Part shown: in pieces, positions 1-7,244 of the stretch
How the letters are laid out: each line of letters opens with the position of its first letter
Numbering within the stretch: the stretch's first letter is position 1
NCBI GenBank assembly: GCA_049317525.1
Contig: JBMOIC010000047.1
Location: 1 to 8,174 of the forward strand
Reading direction: 5' to 3'
Length of the DNA stretch: 8,174 nucleotides
From: UBA961 sp049317525
Lineage (GTDB): Bacteria > Bacteroidota > Ignavibacteria > Kapaibacteriales > UBA961
The notes under the pieces: model-generated
Databases searched by the model: none
What the model saw: the letters and a program-made list of their open reading frames with translations, nothing else
What the model was told of the DNA's origin: nothing
Position numbers and translations under genes: made by a program

Positions 1-50
1 CAGTCAATATAGTACCAATTGAATCAGTCAATATAGTACCAATTGAATCA
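1..50 (+). repeat. 24-bp direct tandem repeat inside infB
   Basis: Two identical 24-base units lie at 3-26 and 27-50, and bases 1-2 match the last two bases of a preceding unit. They are in frame with infB and encode the octapeptide VNIVPIES twice. The array probably continues left of the window, so the copy number cannot be read here. Perfect identity at nucleotide level indicates a recent duplication or ongoing slippage. Confidence 0.9.
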
Positions 51-2633
51 GCAATAATACCTGAACCAATTAAAGAAACTAAGCAAGATATATCCTCTGT
101 TGCTCAGATTCCAGTTGTAGTACCCGATCCAATAGCTACAGAAATTGAAGTTGCTAAACAGTCTGATACTAAAGTAGAGTCTATTGTTGAGGCTACTACA
201 GATTCAGAATCCATAGATCCTAGCAAGAAAAAGAAAAGAAGGATAATGGAGATTGAATATGAAGCTGGCGCAATGCCTCAATTGCGTGGACTAACAGTGG
301 TTGGTAAGATAGATTTAACACCACCGCCAAAACCTACTCCACATCCAAATAATCGTAATAGAGACGATAGACCACAACAAAGAAGAAATGATAGGCCGCA
401 ACAAGGTGGCTTTAATCAAGATAGAAGACCACCAGGTACCAGACCACCAGGAAATGATAAAAAAGAAGGTGGTTTTGAGAGAAGAAATCCTAATGATCGC
501 CCAAATAGGTTTCAACCAACCCCTAATCAGCATTCCATTGGCGAAAGATTAAAAGCCAAAAGCCAAGATGTAGCTATTAAAGTTAGTGGCGCTATTACAG
601 ATGATGATACAAACATCAAAACATCAAAGAAACCACTAAAACCAAATGTAGTAGGAACACCTGGAATTAAACCACCAGTTGCAATTGATAAAAAGAAAAA
701 GAAGAAAAAATCAATTAGAGAATCTATCTCAGAAGAAGATGTAACAAGAGCAATTCGTGAAACACTTGCTGGTATGGAAGATTCTACAGCAAGTTTTAGA
801 ACGAAATTAAAAGCAAAGAAAAAGCTTGAAAGAGAAGAAAAAGAACAACGTCGTATAGATGAAATAGAACGCGAAAGTACCATACTTAGGCTTACTGAGT
901 TTGTTACAACAGCAGACTTAGCCGCTTTAATGGGTATACCAGCTGCAGAAATCATCGTAAAGTGTATGGCATTAGGTTTAATGGTTTCTATTAATCAACG
1001 ATTAGATAAGGATACTCTTACTTTAATCGCAGACGATTATGGCTTCAAAATTGAATTCCTTGATGAACAAGCAGCACAAGAAATAGAAGATATCAATGAT
1101 GATGAAGATACACTTGTAACCAGACCACCAATTGTTACAATAATGGGCCATGTTGACCATGGTAAAACTTCATTATTAGATTTTATTCGTGTTGCAAATG
1201 TTGTTGCAGGTGAATCCGGCGGTATTACTCAACATATCGGGGCATATCATGTTGACTTACCAAATGGTAGAACCATAGCGTTTTTAGATACTCCTGGCCA
1301 CGAAGCATTTACAGCAATGCGTGCACGTGGAGCAAAAGTAACAGATATCGTAGTACTTGTTGTAGCTGCAGATGATAATGTGATGCCTCAAACAATTGAA
1401 GCTATAAGCCATGCACAAGCTGCAAGTGTGCCGATAGTAGTAGCATTAAACAAAATAGATAAAGCAGATGCAAACCCAGATAAAGTTAGACAACAATTGG
1501 CAGACAGAGGTGTATTAGTAGAAGAATGGGGTGGCAAATATCAAAGTGCGGAGATTTCTGCTAAAAAAGGGTTAAATATAGATACCCTCCTAGAAAAAAT
1601 CTTGCTAGAAGCTGATATTCTTGAATTAAAAGCAAATCCAAATCGAAATTCAAGAGGAACTGTTATTGAAGCCCATTTAGATAAAGGTAAGGGTGTATTA
1701 GCTACTGTGATGGTTCAAAAAGGTACACTTAAAGTTGGAGATGCTTTTGTAGCTGGTGTTTATTCAGGACGTGTTCGAGCAATGTTCGACGAAAGAGGTA
1801 ATCGAGTAGAAGAAGCAGGCCCATCTTTACCAGTTCAAGTATCTGGATTTGATGGAACACCACAAGCCGGTGATTTATTTGCTGTATTAGATACAGAAGT
1901 TGAAGCAAGAGCAATTGCAACTAAACGTCAGCAATTAAGAAGAGAACAAACATTTAAGCAAATGCGTCCAATCACTTTAGATGAAATCTCTCAAGATATT
2001 CTTCGTGGTGGAACAAAAGAACTTAAACTTATTATCAAGAGTGATGTTAGTGGATCAATGGAAGCACTATCCGACTCCTTGCAAAAACTAACACGTGATG
2101 AAGCAAAAGTAACTATCCTGCATAAAGGTGTAGGGCCAATTTCCGAATCAGATGTTATGTTAGCAGCTGCATCAAGTGCCGTAGTAGTTGGTTTCCATGT
2201 ATCCCCTACTTCATCAGCAAGAAAATCAGCAGAAGCAGAAGGTGTAGATATTCGTTTGTATACAATCATATATGACTGTATTAATGAAATTCAAATGGCA
2301 TTGGAAGGACTTCTATCACCAGAAATCAAAGAAGACATTATTGGTAATGCAGAAGTTCGCCAAGTATTCAAGATTAGTAAAGTAGGAGCGGTTGCTGGAT
2401 CATATGTAATATCTGGAAAAATCCATAGAAATGATCGAGTAAGAGTAATGAGAGATGGCTTTATGGTTTATAATTCTACATTATCTGCATTAAAAAGATT
2501 TAAAGATGATGTAAAAGAAGTAGATACCAACTATGAATGCGGTATAAGTGTTAATGGTTTCAATGACTTTGTTGAAGGTGATATCATTGAAGCGTATAAA
2601 CAAACCGAAGTACGCCGTAAGTTAAGTAAATAA
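1..2633 (+). CDS. infB: Translation initiation factor IF-2, 5'-truncated by the window edge
   Basis: IF-2 is the GTPase that places initiator fMet-tRNA on the 30S subunit and promotes 50S joining. The first full codon is at base 3 and 876 residues are visible. The G-domain motifs are all present: G1 GHVDHGKT (1146-1169), G2 GGITQHIG (1218-1241), G3 DTPGHE (1287-1304), G4 NKID (1449-1460) and G5 SAK (1557-1565). Before the G domain come a V/P/I/E-rich stretch with a perfect tandem repeat (1-50), a Pro/Arg/Asn/Gln-rich region (about 321-525), a seven-lysine run (690-710), a charged helix (about 800-870) and an IF2_N-type domain (about 870-1055). The C-terminus has the ECGISVNGFNDF segment expected of the fMet-tRNA-binding domain. 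An ATG at 246 is in frame, but the frame is open without a stop to the left edge, so the true start lies outside. rbfA follows after 11 bases. Identity is certain; the N-terminal extent is unknown. Confidence 0.97.
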   Translation, partial: VNIVPIESVNIVPIESAIIPEPIKETKQDISSVAQIPVVVPDPIATEIEVAKQSDTKVESIVEATTDSESIDPSKKKKRRIMEIEYEAGAMPQLRGLTVVGKIDLTPPPKPTPHPNNRNRDDRPQQRRNDRPQQGGFNQDRRPPGTRPPGNDKKEGGFERRNPNDRPNRFQPTPNQHSIGERLKAKSQDVAIKVSGAITDDDTNIKTSKKPLKPNVVGTPGIKPPVAIDKKKKKKKSIRESISEEDVTRAIRETLAGMEDSTASFRTKLKAKKKLEREEKEQRRIDEIERESTILRLTEFVTTADLAALMGIPAAEIIVKCMALGLMVSINQRLDKDTLTLIADDYGFKIEFLDEQAAQEIEDINDDEDTLVTRPPIVTIMGHVDHGKTSLLDFIRVANVVAGESGGITQHIGAYHVDLPNGRTIAFLDTPGHEAFTAMRARGAKVTDIVVLVVAADDNVMPQTIEAISHAQAASVPIVVALNKIDKADANPDKVRQQLADRGVLVEEWGGKYQSAEISAKKGLNIDTLLEKILLEADILELKANPNRNSRGTVIEAHLDKGKGVLATVMVQKGTLKVGDAFVAGVYSGRVRAMFDERGNRVEEAGPSLPVQVSGFDGTPQAGDLFAVLDTEVEARAIATKRQQLRREQTFKQMRPITLDEISQDILRGGTKELKLIIKSDVSGSMEALSDSLQKLTRDEAKVTILHKGVGPISESDVMLAAASSAVVVGFHVSPTSSARKSAEAEGVDIRLYTIIYDCINEIQMALEGLLSPEIKEDIIGNAEVRQVFKISKVGAVAGSYVISGKIHRNDRVRVMRDGFMVYNSTLSALKRFKDDVKEVDTNYECGISVNGFNDFVEGDIIEAYKQTEVRRKLSK
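366..404 (+). repeat. Degenerate 24-bp-period repeat in infB encoding DRPQQ twice
   Basis: The 15-base units at 366-380 and 390-404 differ at two positions, both silent third-codon changes, and each encodes DRPQQ. They are separated by a nine-base RRN linker. The region belongs to the low-complexity N-terminal part of IF-2. The silent differences suggest an older duplication than the perfect repeat at 1-50. Confidence 0.75.
426..451 (+). repeat. 15-bp-period repeat in infB encoding RPPG twice
   Basis: The 11-base string agaccaccagg occurs at 426-436 and again at 441-451. It gives RPPGT followed by RPPGN in the IF-2 low-complexity region. It is a short local duplication with no independent function suggested. 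Confidence 0.65.
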
Positions 2634-2637
2634 AGGA
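2633..2637 (+). promoter_or_regulatory. Shine-Dalgarno site for rbfA
   Basis: AAGGA begins on the last base of the infB stop codon and lies seven bases before the ATG at 2645. This fixes the rbfA start and suggests that rbfA is reinitiated by ribosomes finishing infB. Confidence 0.7.
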
Positions 2638-2644
2638 CTAAAGG

Positions 2645-3049
2645 ATGTCTATAAGAACCGAAAAAGTTGCTGCAGTGATAACAGATTTACTTTCTGAACC
2701 ACTAAGGAAAATAGCATCCGAAATACATGCTGGCCTTATTACCGTAACTTCAGTCAAAATGTCTCCTGATTTACAAATAGCCAAAGTATATATCAGTGCT
2801 ATTGGTGGAAAAAAAGGGATTACAGAAGTTCTTGCTGCAATTGACCAAGATAAGATTAGAATTAGAAAACATATTGCTCAGAATCTTCAATTAAGATTTG
2901 CCCCTGAATTACGTTTTTTTAGGGACGAAACTATGGATGCTATAGACAGCATAAAGAATTTACTTGAAAAAACGAAGCAAGATGATATTCTTAGGCAACA
3001 GCAATTCAGCAATAATATAATCGAAGATAATTCTAATTCTGCTGATTAA
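2645..3049 (+). CDS. rbfA: 30S ribosome-binding factor A
   Basis: RbfA is a small KH-fold protein that binds the immature 30S subunit and supports late 16S rRNA 5'-end maturation and cold adaptation. The 134-residue product shows the family pattern: an N-terminal helix starting IRTEKVAAVI, the strand segment LITVTSVKMSPDLQIAKVYIS (read as LITVTSV then KMSPDLQIAKVYIS), a helix around IRKHIAQNLQLRF, and the signature APELRFFRDET near residues 88-98. It is slightly longer than the usual 110-130 residues because of a polar Asn/Asp-rich tail after about residue 115. The position between infB and truB is the classical bacterial order. The start is set by a well-spaced AAGGA. No anomalies seen. Confidence 0.93.
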   Translation: MSIRTEKVAAVITDLLSEPLRKIASEIHAGLITVTSVKMSPDLQIAKVYISAIGGKKGITEVLAAIDQDKIRIRKHIAQNLQLRFAPELRFFRDETMDAIDSIKNLLEKTKQDDILRQQQFSNNIIEDNSNSAD

Positions 3050-3074
3050 TACTACCCTATTTCCTACTGATTCT

Positions 3075-3839
3075 ATGAGAATGCTAACTAGGCATACTGT
3101 ACAAGATATTGCCACATGGACTCTTGATGCAAGAAATACAGGAAATGGTGCTATTGCCCTTATTGATAAAGGGAAATCATGGACATCCTTCGATATTGTT
3201 GCTAAACTTCGTGGAATGCTTGGTGTAAAAAAAATAGGGCATGCAGGAACATTAGATCCTTTAGCTACTGGTATCTTAATTGTATGCATTGGTAGGCCTG
3301 CAACTAAAATAATAGATCAATATCAAGCTCATAAAAAAAGATATCTAGCCACTATAAAACTTGGTGCTTCTACCGACTCCTTAGATGCCGAAACACCAGA
3401 AAATATATTTGTACCAATCTCAACTAATGTAGACAAGGATTCCATAGCCCTACTTATTAAGGAATTTATAGGTGATATCAAACAAGTTCCACCCATATAT
3501 TCAGCCTTGAAAAAAAATGGTATTCCTTTATATAAATTAGCAAGACGTGGCGAAGAAACTGAAATATTACCTAGAGATATTACTATTCATTCAATCGATT
3601 GTGTATCCTATCATAATCCTACGTTAATATTAGATATATCATGCTCTAAAGGAACATATATCCGTTCTTTAGCTCGTGATATTGGTATTGCTTTAGGTAC
3701 AGTTGCATATTTATCTGATTTACGAAGAACTGAAATTGGTGATTTATCAGCTGAAGATGCAGTAGATATTGCAATGATAGAACAAGCACTTAGTGAACAG
3801 AATCTATTGGCTATTCCTAAAGTTTTTTCTCAACAATGA
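3075..3839 (+). CDS. truB: tRNA pseudouridine(55) synthase TruB
   Basis: TruB isomerises uridine 55 in the T-loop of tRNAs to pseudouridine. The 254-residue product carries the catalytic motif GHAGTLDPLATG, with the nucleophile Asp at residue 61 (codon 3255-3257). It also has KRYLATIKLGASTDSLDAE, the PPIYSALKKNG segment and the C-terminal core motif SKGTYIRSLARDIG. It lacks room for the C-terminal PUA domain of the roughly 314-residue E. coli enzyme and ends soon after the core, as shorter family members do. About 25 residues precede the conserved core (from NGAIALIDKGKSWTS). No Shine-Dalgarno is visible before ATG 3075; a second ATG at 3081 is possible, and upstream the frame is open only to 3021 without another standard start. 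The stop overlaps the ribF start (ATGA). Confidence 0.94.
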   Translation: MRMLTRHTVQDIATWTLDARNTGNGAIALIDKGKSWTSFDIVAKLRGMLGVKKIGHAGTLDPLATGILIVCIGRPATKIIDQYQAHKKRYLATIKLGASTDSLDAETPENIFVPISTNVDKDSIALLIKEFIGDIKQVPPIYSALKKNGIPLYKLARRGEETEILPRDITIHSIDCVSYHNPTLILDISCSKGTYIRSLARDIGIALGTVAYLSDLRRTEIGDLSAEDAVDIAMIEQALSEQNLLAIPKVFSQQ

Positions 3840-4792
3840 TGAATATTTATTCCTTGTTTGATGATATACCATTTAATCAAGCATCAATTATTACAGTTGG
3901 TACATTTGATGGTGTGCATATAGGACATCAGAACATCATTGCTAAAATGAAGGAGATAGCACAATCAGTTAATAATTCGAGAACTGTTATTGTCACTTTT
4001 CACCCTCATCCACAATTAATCGTACCCAGAAAAGATAAGCCTCAAGTTTCACTGCTATCTACAATTGATGAACGAATAGAACTTATTGAATCATATGGAA
4101 TTGATACAGTAATCATTATTCCCTTTTCTAAAGAATTTGCTTCAACTTCTTCTACAGATTTTATCAAAAAATATATCGTAGAAAAAATAGGTGTACATAC
4201 AATGTGCATTGGTTATGACCATGGCTTTGGCAATAATAGAGAAGGTTCTGAAGAAACTCTTGTTTCATTATCTCAAGAATGTAATTTTTCATTAGAAATT
4301 ATTCCTGCGACTGTGATACAAGATCGTCCAATTAGTAGCACTAGAATAAGAAAAGCAATAATTGAACATCAATTACACGATTCTTTAGAATTATTAGGCT
4401 ATCCATATTTTGTTTCTGGAATTGTATTAAGAGGCGATGAAAGAGGCAGAAAATTAGGCATTCCAACAGCTAACATTAAATCGACAGACCCTCATAAATT
4501 ATATCCTGGTAATGGTGTATATTTTGTTTCTTCTGAGATTGACGGTACATTATATTATGGCATGGCAAATATTGGTACTAGGCCAACATTTACTAATGAT
4601 ACCGAATCAATTTTAGAGGTAAATTATTTTGGATTACACAGAGATTTATATGATAAAACTATCACTGTATGGTTTTTACACTTTTTACGCGAAGAGAAAA
4701 AGTTTGATAGTGTAGATTTATTTTTATCTCAATTATATGAAGATCGCGCTTTTTGTGAAGAACTTATTGAAGCTTTACAAAAATGTGGATAG
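3836..4792 (+). CDS. ribF: Bifunctional riboflavin kinase / FAD synthetase
   Basis: RibF phosphorylates riboflavin to FMN and then adenylylates FMN to FAD. The 318-residue product has the typical length and both halves. The N-terminal nucleotidyltransferase shows GTFDGVHIGH (residues 22-31), TFHPHPQ, and ISSTRIR (166-172). The C-terminal flavokinase shows GIVLRGDERGRKLGIPTAN (195-213), GMANIGTRPTF, and the likely catalytic Glu at residue 261 in LEVNYFG. The start ATG overlaps the truB stop in ATGA and is followed at once by a second ATG. There is no clear Shine-Dalgarno, so expression probably depends on coupling to truB. truB-ribF adjacency is common in bacteria. All key motifs are present and the protein looks intact. 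Confidence 0.96.
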   Translation: MMNIYSLFDDIPFNQASIITVGTFDGVHIGHQNIIAKMKEIAQSVNNSRTVIVTFHPHPQLIVPRKDKPQVSLLSTIDERIELIESYGIDTVIIIPFSKEFASTSSTDFIKKYIVEKIGVHTMCIGYDHGFGNNREGSEETLVSLSQECNFSLEIIPATVIQDRPISSTRIRKAIIEHQLHDSLELLGYPYFVSGIVLRGDERGRKLGIPTANIKSTDPHKLYPGNGVYFVSSEIDGTLYYGMANIGTRPTFTNDTESILEVNYFGLHRDLYDKTITVWFLHFLREEKKFDSVDLFLSQLYEDRAFCEELIEALQKCG

Positions 4793-4799
4793 ATTTCTT

Positions 4800-5531
4800 A
4801 TGAAGTGGCTTTTTGAAAATACTGGTTATTTAAGTGGTAATGAGCAAATGGATTTGGATATATCTAATGCACAGAAGCTTGCAGCAGATAATAATTCACA
4901 TAGTCCATTATTACGCATTTATGGATGGAAGCCATGGGCAGTATCATTAGGTAAAAATCAGTTAGATACATCGATAAATTATCAAGAATGTTCAATCCGC
5001 GGTATAGATATTGTCAGAAGACCTACTGGTGGACGTGCTGTCTTACATGCAAATGAACTAACATATTGCGTCACAGTACCTTGTAAAGATACATCAATAG
5101 CCAAAAAGTGGTATGAATCTATTCATCTTTTTTTATTAAGAGCATTATCTCCTTTACACATTTCTCAATTAGATTTTGTAAAATCACAAACCAATTTTAC
5201 TCATCATTATGCAACTGATATGTCTAAAGCATGCTTTTCTACATCTGCTCGATATGAAGTTGAATATAAAGGTAAAAAAGTTATTGGCAGTGCCCAAATG
5301 ATACATGATAATGTCTTATTACAGCATGGATCAATTGTACTACAAAATGACCATCTTGCAATTGCTGGCCTAATAACAAAGAATGATAATGAAAAGAAAT
5401 CATTATACGAATATCTAGATAATTCTTCTATAGATTTAAGTACTATATTAAATAGAACAGTCACTTATGAAGAATGTGTACACCTTATTTACAATGAATT
5501 TATGATTCACCATTCAATTCCATTCCTTTAA
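4800..5531 (+). CDS. lipM: LipM-like octanoyltransferase (LplA/LipB/BPL fold)
   Basis: The product belongs to the biotin/lipoate protein ligase fold family (243 residues from ATG 4800). The LipM type moves octanoate from octanoyl-ACP to a lipoyl-domain protein through a cysteine thioester, the first step of lipoate assembly. Visible motifs are an N-terminal GYLSGNEQMDLD, RRPTGGRAVLHANELTY (the lipoate-ligase signature), and KACFSTSARYEV followed by GKKVIGSAQ and LLQHGSI. The cysteine in ACF (residue 145, codon 5232-5234) matches the place of the catalytic Cys of Bacillus LipM as I recall it (near residue 150), which favours LipM over an ATP-dependent LplA. The frame is open upstream to an ATG at 4737 inside ribF, but homology starts at the 4800 ATG, seven bases after the ribF stop. 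The family is firm; LipM versus LipL or LplA is inferred. Confidence 0.8.
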   Translation: MKWLFENTGYLSGNEQMDLDISNAQKLAADNNSHSPLLRIYGWKPWAVSLGKNQLDTSINYQECSIRGIDIVRRPTGGRAVLHANELTYCVTVPCKDTSIAKKWYESIHLFLLRALSPLHISQLDFVKSQTNFTHHYATDMSKACFSTSARYEVEYKGKKVIGSAQMIHDNVLLQHGSIVLQNDHLAIAGLITKNDNEKKSLYEYLDNSSIDLSTILNRTVTYEECVHLIYNEFMIHHSIPFL

Positions 5532-5534
5532 AGG
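5530..5534 (+). promoter_or_regulatory. Shine-Dalgarno site for the endonuclease gene
   Basis: AAAGG overlaps the lipM-like stop codon (TAA 5529-5531) and lies six bases before ATG 5541. It supports that ATG over the in-frame ATG at 5559, although the latter would also leave a hydrophobic signal segment. Confidence 0.6.
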
Positions 5535-5540
5535 TTCATT

Positions 5541-7244
5541 ATGTATAGATTTCTATATATGAATGTGTATATACCATTAATTATATTGATTGTTAATGTG
5601 TTACACATTCAAGCTTCAGATATACCATGTGCTGTTTATTGTTCAAAAGACACAATAAATCTGGGGAAATGTTATGTGAATGATGAATTAATTGATACAA
5701 TGTCAATCACAAATACATCTGCTTATCCAATTACAATTTCTAATCCAGATATATATTCTCGATTTCCAGTTTTTGCTTGCATAAATGTGTCTACAAACAC
5801 TCTCCAACCCAATCAAACAGCCATTTATACTTTCAGTTTTAGAACTGTTCATAATATTTCTTATTCTGCAACTGCAACCTTTTCTATTGGTTGTGCATCT
5901 GGATTTTATTCAAGATCGGTTATATTAAAAGCTCAAAGTGAATATCAAGACACTGAATTTGCATTTACACAAAATTTAGAAGGACAAGCTTTATATAATG
6001 CATTAAATGCTTATCTACAAAATCAAACAGTGTACAGTTATTCCGATGCTAGAACTCATATGTTTGGTAAAGCAGACAATGTAAATGGATATGTAGAATG
6101 CATTTATACAGGCAGAAAAATCCAAACGAATGGTATTCCAAATGCTAATGATTTTAACTGTGAACACTCTTGGCCCCAAAGTAAAGGTTCCGATAAAGAA
6201 CCTGCCCGTACTGATATTTATCATCTTTATCCTTCTGATTCTAAATCGAATGAGAAAAGATCTAATAATCCATTCGGTAATGTTACTAGAAGTATTCTTT
6301 GGGAAGTTGGAGGTTCGAAATTAGGTTTACCTACAGGCTCATCTGATACAACCTTTGAACCAAGGGATGCAAGTAAAGGAAATATTGCCAGAGGCATGCT
6401 TTATTATTGCACTCGATATGGTAATAGAAAAGGAACATATGATAAGGATGGATTTTTAACCGGTATGGAAACCACTTTAAGAGAATGGAATAAAAAAGAT
6501 CCGGTTGATCAAAGAGAAAAAGATAGATGCGAGTCTATAGCAAGTGTTCAAAAGAAAAAGAATCCATATGTAGATCATCCTGAAATCATTGATAGAATGT
6601 ATAAACTTTCTACACAACCAGAATTTCCTTTATATCCAGAACCTATTACTAATCCGAAAGGAATTTACTTAGCTATAAATTCGCCTAATGATTCAATTGA
6701 TCTAATGATCCCAATTAGTAATAAAGGAAATCAATTTGCAAAAGTGCTATCAACAGAGTTTCGTCCAAGTACAGAATCTGCTGCAATAATCTCAATCGAT
6801 ACCATCATTAAACCTGGTGTCATTTCTTATGCTAAAATTAGGCTTAAGCAAGGCGTTTCATCTGGAACGGCATTAAGAATTCGTTTTGCAGACGGATTAT
6901 CTACATTACCTATACCAATATCTACTGAAATTCCTTCTTCAGTTCAAGATATTGTTAACTATGAAGCCCCAATGATTGACATCAGCCCTAATCCTGGTAT
7001 ACAAGGATTTGATCAATATATTTCTTTTCAGGTTCAATCTCGTAAAGACATTTCATTAAAAATCTTTGATATTCAAGGTAAGGAATTAGCTGACTTATCA
7101 GCATCTATAGATTGGCAAGGCTTAGATGGAAGAATTGCTATTCCATCTAAACTACTTAGCTATCCCACTCTTTTATGTCGTGTACATTCTATATATGGTA
7201 CACGAACCCAATTACTGTTTACAGGCGCTTCTGATGAAAAATAA
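5541..7244 (+). CDS. Secreted endonuclease I family nuclease with a probable T9SS C-terminal sorting domain
   Basis: This is a predicted extracellular, non-specific nuclease of the EndA/NucM (endonuclease I) family, 567 residues. Residues 1-25 form a Sec signal peptide with a hydrophobic core (YIPLIILIVNVL) and likely cleavage after IQA. Residues about 30-130 are a beta-rich domain (INLGKCYVNDELIDTMSITNTS) like Ig-type choice-of-anchor domains. The nuclease core spans about 145-365. It has NCEHSWPQS with the putative general-base His209, DIYHLYPSD around His228, and SNEKRSNNPFG with the probable metal ligand Asn237, a beta-beta-alpha-metal arrangement. A second beta-rich spacer covers about 375-470. 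The last 90 residues start with ISPNPG (P483-P485 region) and continue SLKIFDIQGKEL and DWQGLDGR, as in type-A T9SS sorting domains. It follows the lipM-like stop by nine bases, and its 3' end overlaps the next start. The nuclease call is firm; the T9SS call is probable. Confidence 0.88.
   Translation: MYRFLYMNVYIPLIILIVNVLHIQASDIPCAVYCSKDTINLGKCYVNDELIDTMSITNTSAYPITISNPDIYSRFPVFACINVSTNTLQPNQTAIYTFSFRTVHNISYSATATFSIGCASGFYSRSVILKAQSEYQDTEFAFTQNLEGQALYNALNAYLQNQTVYSYSDARTHMFGKADNVNGYVECIYTGRKIQTNGIPNANDFNCEHSWPQSKGSDKEPARTDIYHLYPSDSKSNEKRSNNPFGNVTRSILWEVGGSKLGLPTGSSDTTFEPRDASKGNIARGMLYYCTRYGNRKGTYDKDGFLTGMETTLREWNKKDPVDQREKDRCESIASVQKKKNPYVDHPEIIDRMYKLSTQPEFPLYPEPITNPKGIYLAINSPNDSIDLMIPISNKGNQFAKVLSTEFRPSTESAAIISIDTIIKPGVISYAKIRLKQGVSSGTALRIRFADGLSTLPIPISTEIPSSVQDIVNYEAPMIDISPNPGIQGFDQYISFQVQSRKDISLKIFDIQGKELADLSASIDWQGLDGRIAIPSKLLSYPTLLCRVHSIYGTRTQLLFTGASDEK

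Noticed and set aside
527..955. 142-codon open frame on the minus strand
   Set aside because: It is the complement of infB, rich in Ser/Phe from the reverse complement of Lys/Glu/Arg codons. It includes an eight-phenylalanine run opposite the lysine run and nearby codons, and has no recognisable domain.
1991..2269. Minus-strand open frame opposite the IF-2 C-terminal half
   Set aside because: Antisense shadow of a strongly conserved coding region with no ribosome site or motif.
246..2633. Taking ATG 246 as the true start of infB
   Set aside because: The same frame is open without a stop back to base 3 and codes for a repeat and a charged linker typical of an IF-2 N-terminus, so the gene is cut by the window edge.
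3050..3074. Possible terminator or promoter between rbfA and truB
   Set aside because: The 25-base gap is too short and contains neither an inverted repeat with a T-run nor a recognisable -10/-35 pair.
2960..3289. Minus-strand open frame across the rbfA/truB junction
   Set aside because: It spans the complement of two solid genes, has no family signature, and would be antisense to the TruB catalytic motif.
4737..4799. Extending the lipM-like gene to the ATG at 4737 (or GTG at 4785)
   Set aside because: The added residues lie inside the ribF 3' end and show no family similarity. The ATG at 4800 places the conserved WLFENTGYLSGNEQMDLD segment at the N-terminus as expected.
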